DNA of 34,614 bases from Actinomycetota bacterium (GCA_019347715.1 JAHWKU010000020.1:1-34614), one strand, 5' to 3'; positions 1 to 8,574 are shown, counted from the stretch's first letter. Made by a program: numbers and translations. Notes: generated by a model not told the origin, from the letters alone.

Positions 1-1398
1 CTCAACTCCGAACCACTGCGCGCCTTGCTCAAACCAGGGATGAAATTGACGATCGCATTCGACGACATATCACTTCCGCTTCCGCCGATGAAGACACCCG
101 ACATCAGGGGCCGCGTTATGGAGCAGGTTCTCGAACTGGCGGCGAGGGCCGGGGTCGACGACGTCAAGCTGATCGTCGCCAACTCGCTTCATCGAAGGAT
201 GACCGGTGCAGAGATCAAACGCTCGGTTGGAGAAAGGATCTTTCGGTCCTTCTGGCCGGAGAATCTGACCAATCACGACGCCGAGGACCAGGACAACCTG
301 ACTCACTTTGGCCAGACCGACCAGGGTGAGGATGTGGAAATCAACCGGCGTGCAGCTGAAAGCGATCTCATCGTCTATATCAACATCAACCTGGTTGCCA
401 TGGATGGAGGACACAAGAGCGTTCCGGTGGGGCTTGCAAGCTACCGAAGTCTGAAGCACCACCACAACGTTCAGACAATGATGCATTCGCGCTCCTACAT
501 GGACCCTGATGCCAGCGCGTTGCATTCCTCATGCGATCGGATGGGTCGCCTTCTGTCTCAGCACGTCAAGATCTTCACTATCGAAACAACGCTCAACAAC
601 GATGCTTTCGGAGGCCCGTTTGAATTTCTCCAGAAGCGGGAGTGGGAATGGTCTCTAAAGGACCAGGCCTCCTATCTGGCGGTGAAGCAATCCACCGACC
701 GGGTCTCGAGTTCCCTGAAGCGTGAAGTCTTCGCCAAGATTTCGGCCCCTTATGGGGTTACGGGGATAGCAGCCGGGGAGACCGAGGCGGTCCATGCGCA
801 AACGCTCCAGCGGGTTCACCGCCAGCAGCTCGTTGAAGTTGATGGCCAGGCCGACGTGCTGATCGCAGGGCTTCCGTATGTAGGTCCCTACAACGTCAAC
901 TCGATCATGAACCCCATCCTGGTTGTGTGTGAGGGACTCGGTTACTTCTTCAACATGTACAGGGGAAAACCTCTTGTTAGGCCGGGCGGGGCAATGATCA
1001 TGTTCCATCCGGTAGCGCGCGAGTTCAACCAACTCCACCACCCGTCGTACGTCGACTTCTTCGAAGAGGTGCTCGCCGAGACCACCGATCCGTCGGTAAT
1101 AGAGAGCAAATTCGAGGAGCAGTTCGCCACCGATCCTTGGTACATACATCTTTATCGCAACTCATACGCGTACCACGGGGTACATCCCTTTTATATGTGG
1201 TACTGGGCTGCGCATGCGATGGACTATCTCGGTGATGTTGTGTTCGTCGGGGGCGATCGCAGCACCGCCGGCAGACTGGGATTCAGAAGCGCCACCACTC
1301 TCGGCGACGCTCTCGACATGGTGTCGGAGACAGTTGGTACGTCCCCTCGCATCACCGCCATCAAAGTTCCACCTCTAGCCCTTGCCGACGTCAAATGA
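1..1398 (+). CDS. LarA-like (lactate racemase / DUF2088 family) protein, 5' truncated
   Basis: The reading frame is open from base 1, so the N-terminus lies outside the window; the in-frame TTG at 25 is probably not the true start. Family features seen are the N-terminal stretch PLRALLKPGMKLTIAFDDIS, the GGHKSVPVGLAS motif and a nearby histidine cluster (KHHHN). LarA proteins are nickel-dependent racemases or epimerases using a pincer nucleotide cofactor. Typical family members would add roughly 50-60 residues upstream. The substrate cannot be read from sequence; 2-hydroxyacid racemisation is only the founding activity, and no larB, larC or larE genes are visible here. The stop overlaps the start of the acyltransferase by 4 bases (ATGA), so the two are probably co-translated. 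Confidence 0.75.
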   Translation, partial: LNSEPLRALLKPGMKLTIAFDDISLPLPPMKTPDIRGRVMEQVLELAARAGVDDVKLIVANSLHRRMTGAEIKRSVGERIFRSFWPENLTNHDAEDQDNLTHFGQTDQGEDVEINRRAAESDLIVYININLVAMDGGHKSVPVGLASYRSLKHHHNVQTMMHSRSYMDPDASALHSSCDRMGRLLSQHVKIFTIETTLNNDAFGGPFEFLQKREWEWSLKDQASYLAVKQSTDRVSSSLKREVFAKISAPYGVTGIAAGETEAVHAQTLQRVHRQQLVEVDGQADVLIAGLPYVGPYNVNSIMNPILVVCEGLGYFFNMYRGKPLVRPGGAMIMFHPVAREFNQLHHPSYVDFFEEVLAETTDPSVIESKFEEQFATDPWYIHLYRNSYAYHGVHPFYMWYWAAHAMDYLGDVVFVGGDRSTAGRLGFRSATTLGDALDMVSETVGTSPRITAIKVPPLALADVK

Positions 1399-2306
1399 GT
1401 TTGTTCGGCGAAATAGAGAAGGTTGCCAAAGGATGGCGTTGGGGCCACAGGCCGCTGGTTCCGCGATCGGTCGAGTTGCCTGAAGCGCAACATCGGGAGT
1501 TCCCCACCGAATGGGCGCGGACGCCGGTCGGCAAAGCCGCTCGGGCGGCGATCCTGAGACTGGGATTCGCACCATTGCTCCGGCGGGAACTTGAAGTTCA
1601 GATCCGGGGACGCGAAGTCCTGGACGGTTTGGAGATGCCGGTATTGTTCGCGGCGAACCATTCGAGTCATCTCGATGCCCCGGTCCTCCTCAACTCTCTA
1701 CCGAGGAGCTGGCGTCACATGACTGCCGTTGGCGCCGCCTCGGATTACTTTTTCGACGTTTGGTGGAGGGCGGTGGGAACTGCTCTGGCCTTCAATACTT
1801 TTCCTGTCGAGAGGAAGGGGATGCGCCGTTCTGCGGGAATGGCCGAGCGTCTCTTGAAGCAGGGATGGAACATCCTCGTATTTCCCGAAGGGACGCGTTC
1901 CCCGGACGGATGGCTCGGGACGTTCAAGCCGGGGATCGCCTATCTGTCGATCACAGCAGGAGTCCCCATCGTTCCTATAGCTCTTCGCGGGACCTATCAG
2001 GCAATGCCGAAGGGAAGGAACTGGCCGGCCCCCGGCCGGCAGCCCGTCGAAGTCCGATTCGGTGAACCTCTGTGGCCCCTTCCTGAAGAGAACCACAAGG
2101 AACTCATAGTGCGCGTCCGCTCTTCCTTGGAGCGTCTCATGGACGAGAACAGCTCCAATTGGTGGGACGCGATGCGCCGGTCGGTTCGGGGTGAGACTCC
2201 CAAAGGCTCGGGCCCCGAAGCGGCACACTGGCGCAGGATGTGGGAGTCATCGCGGCCGATCGAAAAGCAAGGCCGTCGGCAGGAAAGCTCCAAGGTCTGG
2301 TGGTAA
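1395..2306 (+). CDS. 1-acyl-sn-glycerol-3-phosphate acyltransferase family protein (PlsC-like)
   Basis: 303 aa. It carries the acyltransferase block I motif HX4D as NHSSHLD near residue 90 and block III FPEGTRSPDG near residue 160, followed by the KPG motif of the PlsC family. Such enzymes transfer an acyl chain to lysophosphatidate or a related lysolipid at the inner face of the membrane. No strong transmembrane segment is obvious, and the C-terminus is basic and polar. The ATG at 1395 overlaps the upstream stop. The C-terminal tail after about residue 250 is longer than in minimal PlsC proteins, so the acceptor could be something other than lysophosphatidate. A TetR gene follows after 10 bases. 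Confidence 0.85.
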   Translation: MSLFGEIEKVAKGWRWGHRPLVPRSVELPEAQHREFPTEWARTPVGKAARAAILRLGFAPLLRRELEVQIRGREVLDGLEMPVLFAANHSSHLDAPVLLNSLPRSWRHMTAVGAASDYFFDVWWRAVGTALAFNTFPVERKGMRRSAGMAERLLKQGWNILVFPEGTRSPDGWLGTFKPGIAYLSITAGVPIVPIALRGTYQAMPKGRNWPAPGRQPVEVRFGEPLWPLPEENHKELIVRVRSSLERLMDENSSNWWDAMRRSVRGETPKGSGPEAAHWRRMWESSRPIEKQGRRQESSKVWW

Positions 2307-2316
2307 GGAGCAGCCG

Positions 2317-2919
2317 GTGACGAGAAAGGGGGGGCAACAGAGGCGCCGCGAATTATTGGAAGCAGCGGTGAGTCTCTTCGGCAAGCAGGGGTTCGACTCC
2401 ACGACCCTCGACGCGGTGGCTCACGCCACTGGAGTGACGAAGCAAACTCTCCTTTATTACTTTGCCTCCAAGGACGTTTTGTTCGACGCATGCGTCTCCG
2501 AGGTGTCTGTCCACGTCGCCGGCGTTTTAGAGCGAGTCCTGGAGGGATCCGACAGTGGCTGGGCAAGGGTGGAGGCGGTAGTGCGCGGCATCCTTCGAAT
2601 GGCAGAAGAATGGCCCGAGCTTCCACTTTTCCTGCGCGAAGCGGCGAGGAGAAGTCCCAAAGTTGTCGAGCAGGTTGCTTCCGATCTGGAGCCTCTTCGA
2701 AAAAGAGCGCTCATGTTTCTGGAGAAAGGGATGGAGCAAGGCGAGTTCAGACAACAGGATCCAGGCCTGCTGTTGTTCATGCTCTATACCGCAATAGTGG
2801 GGTCTCTTACCGAAGCAGGAGTCCTTAGGGCATTTGCGGGACGTGACTCAGGCACAACCGCGCTTCGCAAGCGAGAAGAGGAACTAATCGAGTTCGTTCG
2901 CCGCGCGCTCAGTCCCTGA
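2317..2919 (+). CDS. TetR/AcrR family transcriptional regulator
   Basis: 200 aa. The chosen start is GTG 2317, preceded by AAGGAG at 2305-2310; the frame is open back to 2191 but that part overlaps the acyltransferase and lacks TetR character. The N-terminal helix-turn-helix reads RRRELLEAAVSLFGKQGFDS, then TTLDAVAHATGVTKQTLLYY and F-x-SKD, which is classic TetR_N. The C-terminal ligand domain is helical and typical in length (about 140 residues). It probably represses its own operon (racemase-like gene and acyltransferase) or a lipid-related target; the ligand is unknown. Confidence 0.9.
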   Translation: MTRKGGQQRRRELLEAAVSLFGKQGFDSTTLDAVAHATGVTKQTLLYYFASKDVLFDACVSEVSVHVAGVLERVLEGSDSGWARVEAVVRGILRMAEEWPELPLFLREAARRSPKVVEQVASDLEPLRKRALMFLEKGMEQGEFRQQDPGLLLFMLYTAIVGSLTEAGVLRAFAGRDSGTTALRKREEELIEFVRRALSP

Positions 2920-3042
2920 CCTACGCCGAAGGGAGCCGGGCCCTGTCGTATTTTCTGTGGACAAAATGGCCCTTATTGAGTCTGTGCCTCGGCCCCCTAA
3001 ATCCCGACAATAAAGAGACAGATCTCATACGAAGGGCGAGGA

Positions 3043-3402
3043 ATGCAACGAGTGCTGGTTGTGGATGATGAACCGGATGTTCGGTTGCTGTGCCGAGTGA
3101 ATCTGGAGGCCGAGGGTTTCCAGGTGAGTGAGGCTTCCAATGGGGATGCTCTTTCGATGGCGGCCCTCGACAAGCCCGACGCAATCGTGCTCGATCTCAT
3201 GATGCCCGGCATGGACGGCTGGGAGGTCCTCTCTCATTTGAAAGCTGATCCATACACCGAGCACATCCCAGTGATCATCGTGACGGCCCGTTCCAGCCAG
3301 GAGGAGAGGCGAAGGGGTCTTTCCGAGGGGGCAGCTGCTTTCGTAACGAAGCCATTCGATCCTGGCAAGCTCGGTGATCACGTTCGCGAGGTTCTCAGCT
3401 AG
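3043..3402 (+). CDS. Stand-alone response regulator receiver (REC) protein
   Basis: 119 aa, a single CheY-like receiver with no output domain. The acidic pair is Asp8-Asp9, the phospho-acceptor is Asp51 in LDLMMPG, the conserved Thr lies in IVTAR, and the Lys lies in VTKPF. The start ATG has a GAGG ribosome site just upstream. No kinase sits next to it, so it is an orphan receiver whose partner is unknown; the kinases at 15211-17270 are candidates only by being in the window. The 123 bases upstream contain no gene. A short imperfect inverted repeat (AGGG/CCCT, about 2929-2943) could weakly terminate the TetR transcript. Confidence 0.88.
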   Translation: MQRVLVVDDEPDVRLLCRVNLEAEGFQVSEASNGDALSMAALDKPDAIVLDLMMPGMDGWEVLSHLKADPYTEHIPVIIVTARSSQEERRRGLSEGAAAFVTKPFDPGKLGDHVREVLS

Positions 3403-3444
3403 CAACTCGCGACGCATCTTTCAGACCGCTTATATTGCGAGGAT

Positions 3445-4461
3445 ATGGGCGGGCGCAAAGTGGCAATCATCGGGGCGGGCGCAATGGGGGCAGCGCTGGC
3501 GGTAAGTCTCGAAAGGGGATCTCAAGAGGTCTCCATCCTGGCGACCAAATACGACGAGGCGGTCGTGAGCGCTCTCGAGGATGGAGATCCCCATCCCGGA
3601 TTGGGTCAGAGGATTCCGTCTTCGATTGCAATGGCCCGGTGGGGAGCATGGGCTGAATCACTTGCGGTGGCAGAAATTGTGGTGCTTGCGGTCTCGTCTT
3701 CAGGCATATCAGCGGTCGTGCGTGAAGCCCGCCCGATGCTTAGAACCGGTGCGGTGTTGGCTATTGCCACCAAAGGTTGGGACTCTGAAACCGCACGTCC
3801 TCTTTCCCAGGTGGTCGCAGAGGATGCCCCCGGTCATCCCGTCATCATTGTCGTAGGGCCATCCCTCGCGCTGGAGCTCGCGGCCGGAACGCCGACGGGC
3901 CTCGTATGCGCTGGGAGTGATCCCGAAGCCGCTGCGATGGTGGCGGAAACCTTCCGATCCCAGACCGTGAGGACATACGTCACCACTGATCTCCCCGGCG
4001 TCGAGGTTGGGGCGGCCTTGAAGAACGTTCTCGCGATTGCCATCGGAATGTGCGATGGGATCGCCGAGGCCCAAGGCAGGTCGATGATGAATACCAAAGC
4101 CGCACTTTTTTCGCGCGGTCTCATTGAGATGGCGCGTCTTGCAAAGGCGCTCGGGGGAAAGGAAGAGACGATCCTGGGGCTCGCGGGTTCAGGTGATCTG
4201 TTCGTCACAGTCCTTGGGGGTCGCAATGGACGTTTCGGCAGACTGGTGGGAAGCGGAGTCGAACCGAGGAGAGCCATCTCGGAGATGGGGACTACGGTGG
4301 AGGGCTTCGACAACACCGATGAAGCCGTCCGGCTCATGAAGCGTCACTCCCTTGACCTGCCGGTGGTTGCCATGGTGTACAAGGTTCTTTATGAGGGCGC
4401 CGATCCGGCAGATGCGATCGAATCGCTCATGCTGGGCCCGGTGGAGTCTGAGCTCGGCTGA
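3445..4461 (+). CDS. gpsA: NAD(P)-dependent glycerol-3-phosphate dehydrogenase (GpsA-like)
   Basis: 338 aa, the usual GpsA length. The Rossmann glycine motif is GAGAMG near residue 8. The family markers GPSLALELA, VGAALKNVLAIAIGMCDG (active-site Lys in LKN) and GLAGSGDLFVTVLGGRNGRFG all appear in order. The enzyme reduces dihydroxyacetone phosphate to sn-glycerol-3-phosphate, the backbone for phospholipids. The nucleotide loop GAGAMG differs from the more common GAGSWG, so this is a divergent subgroup and a related dehydrogenase is possible. The gene is followed after 33 bases by trpF. The acyltransferase at 1395 could use the same pathway but is not in the same tight operon. Confidence 0.82.
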   Translation: MGGRKVAIIGAGAMGAALAVSLERGSQEVSILATKYDEAVVSALEDGDPHPGLGQRIPSSIAMARWGAWAESLAVAEIVVLAVSSSGISAVVREARPMLRTGAVLAIATKGWDSETARPLSQVVAEDAPGHPVIIVVGPSLALELAAGTPTGLVCAGSDPEAAAMVAETFRSQTVRTYVTTDLPGVEVGAALKNVLAIAIGMCDGIAEAQGRSMMNTKAALFSRGLIEMARLAKALGGKEETILGLAGSGDLFVTVLGGRNGRFGRLVGSGVEPRRAISEMGTTVEGFDNTDEAVRLMKRHSLDLPVVAMVYKVLYEGADPADAIESLMLGPVESELG

Positions 4462-4494
4462 CCATCTACTCGTCCCCGGAAGTACACTGACTCG

Positions 4495-5145
4495 ATGGGG
4501 AGCCGGGGACCAACCTTTGTAAAGATCTGCGGGATCACTCGCTTGAAGGATGCCCGCGCCGCGGTTCGAGCCGGAGCGAATGCGGTCGGCTTTGTGTTTG
4601 CAAAAAGTCCTCGCAGGATCTCGCCCCTCAAAGCTTCTCTGTTAGCCGGCCGGCTTCATCCGTCACTTAGAAAGGTCGGAGTCTTCGTCGATCCCGATAT
4701 CGATGAGCTGTTCCGAATCGTGGAACAGGTTGGGCTCGATGGAGTTCAGCTCCAGGGCACCGAGACCCCAGCCTTTCTGGAAGCGATAAGAAGCAGGGGT
4801 TCTTCGCTCTTTCTTGCCAAGGTCGTAAGGGCCACCAGCAAGAAGGCCGTGGAATCCGTAAGGGATTTCGACGTGGACGCCATCTTTGTGGACACCAAAG
4901 ATCCTGCCCAGCCGGAGGCGGAGTCCCAAAGGGTCGAAGTGTCGTGGCTGAATGGTCTGAGCGACGTACCACTTGTCGTTGCGGGAGGTCTCGATGCTAC
5001 CAACGTGGCCCAAGTCGTCAAAGAAGTGAGGCCATGGGGGGTGGATGTTTCCGGAGGGGTCGAGACATCTCCTGGAAAAAAGGACGCTGCCAAGGTGCAG
5101 GCATTCGTCAGGGCGGTACGTGAGGCAGAAGTGGCAGTCAGTTGA
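4495..5145 (+). CDS. trpF: Phosphoribosylanthranilate isomerase
   Basis: 216 aa. It begins with the hallmark FVKICGITR (catalytic Cys12), then GANAVGFVFAKSPRRI, VGVFVDPD and, near the C-terminus, VVAGGLDATNVAQ and GVDVSGGVETSPGKKD (phosphate-binding end of the TIM barrel). It isomerises N-(5'-phosphoribosyl)anthranilate in tryptophan synthesis in the cytosol. No other trp gene is nearby, so it is an isolated trpF between gpsA and moaA. The catalytic Asp lies in the IFVDTKD segment. The ATG start has only a weak ribosome site. Confidence 0.93.
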   Translation: MGSRGPTFVKICGITRLKDARAAVRAGANAVGFVFAKSPRRISPLKASLLAGRLHPSLRKVGVFVDPDIDELFRIVEQVGLDGVQLQGTETPAFLEAIRSRGSSLFLAKVVRATSKKAVESVRDFDVDAIFVDTKDPAQPEAESQRVEVSWLNGLSDVPLVVAGGLDATNVAQVVKEVRPWGVDVSGGVETSPGKKDAAKVQAFVRAVREAEVAVS

Positions 5146-5171
5146 GTCCGGAAAGCTATAGCCTTGCCCCG

Positions 5172-6164
5172 ATGCCGACGGAACCTCTTCTCGACACTTA
5201 CGATCGCGTTGCAGACGATTTACGGATTTCCGTAACCGATCGCTGCAACTTCCGATGCGTCTATTGCATGCCGGAGGAAGGCCTGGATTGGCTCAACAAA
5301 GCGAAGCTCCTCACGTTTGAGGAGATCGTTCGAGTGGCGGCTGTTTTCGTTGGGTTGGGGATAAAGACCATACGACTCACCGGGGGAGAACCGACGCTCA
5401 GAAGAGATCTGCCGCTGCTCGTCGGGATGTTGAGAGATATCGATCTCAACATCGATCTGGCGATGACAACCAACGGATTCCTCCTGGATCAGCTCGCCAA
5501 GCCACTGGCCGAGGCAGGTCTTCGGCGAATCAATGTCAGCGTTGATTCCTTGATGCGACACCGTTTCTCCGAGATCACCCGCAGGGACGCGCTCGATCAG
5601 GTAATGAAGGGCTTGCAGGCCGCCGAAGCAGCCGGGCTGGCGCCGATCAAACTCAATTGCGTGGTGGTTCGGGGAACAAACGACGACGAGCTCGTCGACT
5701 TCGCACGTCTGTCCCGGGAGACCGGTTACGAGATCCGGTTTATCGAGTTCATGCCGCTCGACGCCGACCGCCGCTGGCGAAAGGAGATGGTCGTTTCGCT
5801 CTCGGAGATTGTCGACAGAATCGGTTCGAGCTTCCCCCTCGAGAAGATCAATAACGGGGTGGAGCCGGCGACGCTGTGGCGCTTCGCCGATGGCGCCCCT
5901 GGGTCGGTTGGGGTCATCCCCAGTGTCTCCTCTCCTTTCTGTGATTCCTGCAATCGCCTAAGAATCACCGCCGACGGGCAGATGAGGACCTGTCTATTTT
6001 CCATCGTAGAGACCGACCTGCGGGCTATCGTTCGCCGCGGCGGCACCGACGACGATCTTGCAGAGGCCATCAAGGCGGCGGTTTGGAAGAAGGAAGCGGG
6101 GCATCGCATCAATGAGGAGGACTTCGTTCGCCCCGAGCGCTCTATGTCGATGATTGGCGGCTAA
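5172..6164 (+). CDS. moaA: GTP 3',8-cyclase (molybdenum cofactor biosynthesis protein A)
   Basis: 330 aa from ATG 5172; an in-frame TTG at 5142 overlapping the trpF stop is the alternative start and would add 10 residues. The radical-SAM cluster motif is CNFRCVYC (Cys25, Cys29, Cys32). The C-terminal cluster motif is FCDSCNRLR followed by CLFS, and the protein ends in Gly-Gly, as MoaA proteins do. MoaA with MoaC makes cyclic pyranopterin monophosphate, the first step toward molybdopterin. This fits the tungsten aldehyde oxidoreductase and MoaD-like genes at 28719-32968, which need the same pterin. No moaC or moaE is visible here. Confidence 0.95.
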   Translation: MPTEPLLDTYDRVADDLRISVTDRCNFRCVYCMPEEGLDWLNKAKLLTFEEIVRVAAVFVGLGIKTIRLTGGEPTLRRDLPLLVGMLRDIDLNIDLAMTTNGFLLDQLAKPLAEAGLRRINVSVDSLMRHRFSEITRRDALDQVMKGLQAAEAAGLAPIKLNCVVVRGTNDDELVDFARLSRETGYEIRFIEFMPLDADRRWRKEMVVSLSEIVDRIGSSFPLEKINNGVEPATLWRFADGAPGSVGVIPSVSSPFCDSCNRLRITADGQMRTCLFSIVETDLRAIVRRGGTDDDLAEAIKAAVWKKEAGHRINEEDFVRPERSMSMIGG

Positions 6165-6908
6165 TTGCCGTCTGATGGAGATCGTTCCACGATTCAGAAC
6201 GAATTCACGCGCACGGCCAAGACCTTTGGGGAGAGAACTATCGGCCGTTTCGACCATATGGGTGTGGTCGCCTTCTCCCGTGCGGAGAGCGGATCTTCGG
6301 TATGCGAAGTCGGGGCCGGAACGGGGAACTTCCTTTCACTCTTTTCGGACGTGGCCGGCCATCTCATCGCCGTCGACCTCACCGAAGCCATGCTCTTGGA
6401 GGCCAGGCGTCTGCACGACCGGATGGATCTTGTGATTGGCGACGGCGGGGGCATTCCGCTGCGCAGCTCCAGCATCGACCTTGTTTCATGCGCTCAAATG
6501 CTGCATCACGTCGGGGATCCTCTGCCTGTGCTCACCGAGATGGCCAGAGTCAGCAGAAAGCACGTGCTGGTGGTTGATCAGATATCGACGGAGGAGCCAT
6601 CGGAGATAGAAGCGATGAACGCCATCGAGATGCTCCGAGATCCCTCCCATGCCTCATCGCGGCCCCCGTCCGCGCTGCGATCCCTTCTTTCTGAAGCCGG
6701 TCTCGACATAGTCGACGAGGCGATCCACGAAACGCAGGATTCCTTCTCGAAATGGATGGGAGCAGACGAATTCCCACAGAGGCGAGTCGACGCGGTGATG
6801 AGCTTCGTCGAGACCAGGGGCCCCGAGACGGGCATGGGCTGGACCTTGCAGGACGGGGAATGGAGCTTCGTCCGCCGCAGGATGATGCTTCTGGCGAGCC
6901 CAAAATAA
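6165..6908 (+). CDS. Class I SAM-dependent methyltransferase
   Basis: 247 aa. The TTG start at 6165 directly abuts the moaA stop; the next in-frame ATG would remove the N-terminal helix. Motif I is VCEVGAGTGNF near residue 45, motif II is the VDLTEAML acidic loop, and the post-motif region SCAQMLHHVGD is typical of UbiE/Methyltransf_11 enzymes. The substrate is unknown. The abutting arrangement suggests co-transcription with moaA, but no functional link to cofactor synthesis is established. The C-terminal third (about residue 170 on) shows no recognisable domain. Confidence 0.82.
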   Translation: MPSDGDRSTIQNEFTRTAKTFGERTIGRFDHMGVVAFSRAESGSSVCEVGAGTGNFLSLFSDVAGHLIAVDLTEAMLLEARRLHDRMDLVIGDGGGIPLRSSSIDLVSCAQMLHHVGDPLPVLTEMARVSRKHVLVVDQISTEEPSEIEAMNAIEMLRDPSHASSRPPSALRSLLSEAGLDIVDEAIHETQDSFSKWMGADEFPQRRVDAVMSFVETRGPETGMGWTLQDGEWSFVRRRMMLLASPK

Positions 6909-6934
6909 AGGCTCCCACCCGGCCCCGAAGCACT

Positions 6935-6952
6935 TTGTGAGCGGATTCACAA
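6935..6952. promoter_or_regulatory. CRP/FNR-type operator-like palindrome upstream of sufB
   Basis: TTGTGA-GCGGAT-TCACAA is a perfect inverted repeat that contains the canonical CRP-family recognition pattern TGTGA-N6-TCACA (6936-6951). It lies 172 bases before the sufB ATG and 26 bases after the methyltransferase stop. CRP-type regulators include cAMP-binding proteins and iron-sulfur, redox or NO sensors; which one acts here cannot be told. Confidence 0.55.
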
Positions 6953-6955
6953 GCG

Positions 6956-6987
6956 CACTAACTTTGGAGAACCAATTACGGTTAGTG
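6956..6987. promoter_or_regulatory. Inverted repeat CACTAAC-N18-GTTAGTG upstream of sufB
   Basis: Perfect 7-base arms (6956-6962 and 6981-6987) flank an 18-base spacer that itself contains TTGG-AGAA-CCAA (6964-6975). It lies between the CRP-like site and the iron-box-like site. The half-site spacing suits a dimeric repressor contacting two successive major grooves. The regulator is unknown; the SufR-like protein encoded at 13439 is a candidate. Confidence 0.4.
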
Positions 6988-7021
6988 ACCTGCGGAAATA
7001 GCTCTTCGGAAACTCTCTAGA

Positions 7022-7040
7022 TTAGGCATGCCTAACCTGT
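7022..7040. promoter_or_regulatory. DtxR/IdeR-like iron box upstream of sufB
   Basis: The core TTAGGCATGCCTAA (7022-7035) is a perfect 14-base palindrome continued by CCT. Aligned to the 19-base DtxR/IdeR consensus TTAGGTTAGCCTAACCTAA, I count 14 matches. It sits 84 bases before the sufB ATG, a suitable place for an operator. An Fe(II)-loaded DtxR-family repressor here would link Fe-S cluster assembly to iron status; no such repressor gene is in this window. Confidence 0.55.
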
Positions 7041-7123
7041 TACACTGGGCTCACGGAGGCTCCCGACGGGGGCCAGGAGATCGAGCAAGCTTCTCGATCC
7101 GGCCACGAGGCCGAGAGGAAAAC

Positions 7124-8557
7124 ATGGCGACTGACCGAATAGACCCAGTTCTTACAGAAAACGAAGAAGTGCGGCGCCTCAAGGAGGGCTATAAGTACGG
7201 CTGGCACGATGAGGTCTCTTATGCCGAAAAGCCGGAAAGGGGCGTTTCTCACAGCGTCATCGATCAGATCTCGGACCGCAAGAACGAGCCCGACTGGATG
7301 CGGAAGTTCCGCCACAAGTCTCTCGACTATTTCAATCGCAGGCCGATGCCATGGTGGGCGACCGCAGATCTATCCGGGATCGACTTCGACAACATCTACT
7401 ACTACATCAAGCCCACGGGACAGGTGAAGAACTGGGAGGACATGCCTCCCGAGATTCGAGACACCTGGGACAAGCTCGGCATCCCCGAGGCTGAGAAGAA
7501 CTACCTCGGCGGAGTCAGTGCCCAATACGATTCAGAAAGTGTTTACCACTCCACCAAGAAGGAGCTGGAGGACATCGGCGTCATCTTCACCGACATGGAC
7601 ACCGCAGTCCGCGAGTACCCCGATCTGGTCAAGGAGTACTGGGGGACCATCATTCCTCCCAACGACAACAAGTTTGCGGCACTGAACTCGGCAGTCTGGT
7701 CTGGCGGAAGCTTCATCTGGGTGCCTGAGGGAGTTTCGGTAGACATTCCTCTTCAGGCTTACTTCCGGATCAATCAGGAGAACATGGGGCAGTTCGAGCG
7801 CACGCTGATCATCTGTGAGCCAGGCTCTTGGGTGCATTACGTAGAAGGGTGCAGCGCCCCTGTCTACTCGAGTGACTCTCTGCACTCGGCAGTTGTCGAA
7901 ATCATCGTCAAGGATCACGCACGAGCGCGTTATACGACGATCCAGAATTGGTCCAACAACGTCTACAACCTGGTCACGAAGAGGGCCGTCGCGCATGAGA
8001 ACGCCACGATGGAATGGATCGACGGCAACTTGGGCTCGAAGGTCACCATGAAGTACCCGGCCGTTGTTCTAAAGGGCAAGGGCGCCAAGGGCGAAGTCCT
8101 TTCGGTGGCTTACGCCGGCGAGGGACAGCATCAGGATGCGGGCGCAAAGATCACTCACGCCGCGCCATATACCCAGTCGACGGTGGTCTCGAAGTCGATC
8201 TCCAAGGATGGGGGTCGGGCCGGATATCGCGGGCTGGTTCGAATCGATGATGGCGCCACGAATGCGAAGTCGAATGTCCGCTGCGACGCACTCATCCTCG
8301 ACGAGCACAGCCGCTCAGATACTTATCCGTCTAACGAAATCGAAGAAGAGACTGCCTCTGTAGGGCACGAGGCAACCGTTTCCAGAGTTGGGGACGAGCA
8401 GCTCTTCTATCTGCAGTCGCGTGGAATCGACGAGACGGAGGCCATGAGCCTCATCGTCAGAGGCTTCATCGAACCGATCACCAAAGAGCTTCCACTTGAA
8501 TACTCGGTAGAGCTGAACCGCTTGATCGAGCTTCAGATGGAAGGCTCGGTCGGCTAA
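7124..8557 (+). CDS. sufB: Fe-S cluster assembly scaffold SufB
   Basis: 477 aa from ATG 7124, preceded by GAGAGGAA; the frame is open upstream to an ATG at 7028, but that ATG lies inside the iron-box palindrome and the extra residues are unlike SufB. The protein shows the SufB beta-helix region with [45 protein letters not shown] and the C-terminal [17 protein letters not shown] block. SufB forms the SufBC2D scaffold with SufC and SufD on which the cluster is built. No intein is present, unlike several mycobacterial sufB genes. It is the first gene of the operon. Confidence 0.96.
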   Translation: MATDRIDPVLTENEEVRRLKEGYKYGWHDEVSYAEKPERGVSHSVIDQISDRKNEPDWMRKFRHKSLDYFNRRPMPWWATADLSGIDFDNIYYYIKPTGQVKNWEDMPPEIRDTWDKLGIPEAEKNYLGGVSAQYDSESVYHSTKKELEDIGVIFTDMDTAVREYPDLVKEYWGTIIPPNDNKFAALNSAVWSGGSFIWVPEGVSVDIPLQAYFRINQENMGQFERTLIICEPGSWVHYVEGCSAPVYSSDSLHSAVVEIIVKDHARARYTTIQNWSNNVYNLVTKRAVAHENATMEWIDGNLGSKVTMKYPAVVLKGKGAKGEVLSVAYAGEGQHQDAGAKITHAAPYTQSTVVSKSISKDGGRAGYRGLVRIDDGATNAKSNVRCDALILDEHSRSDTYPSNEIEEETASVGHEATVSRVGDEQLFYLQSRGIDETEAMSLIVRGFIEPITKELPLEYSVELNRLIELQMEGSVG

Positions 8558-8574
8558 CCGCGACCCAGACTCCG

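Noticed and set aside
6935..6952. Mycobacterial SufR site (ACACT-N5-TGTGA type)
   Set aside because: The TGTGA half is present but the partner arm and spacing fit the CRP-type palindrome instead.
7028..7123. Upstream in-frame ATG extending SufB by 32 residues
   Set aside because: It lies inside the iron-box palindrome, lacks a ribosome site, and the added residues are unlike SufB; ATG 7124 has GAGAGGAA upstream.
7124..8557. Intein in SufB
   Set aside because: SufB inteins are known in mycobacteria, but this protein is standard length (477 aa) with no insertion or Hint motifs.
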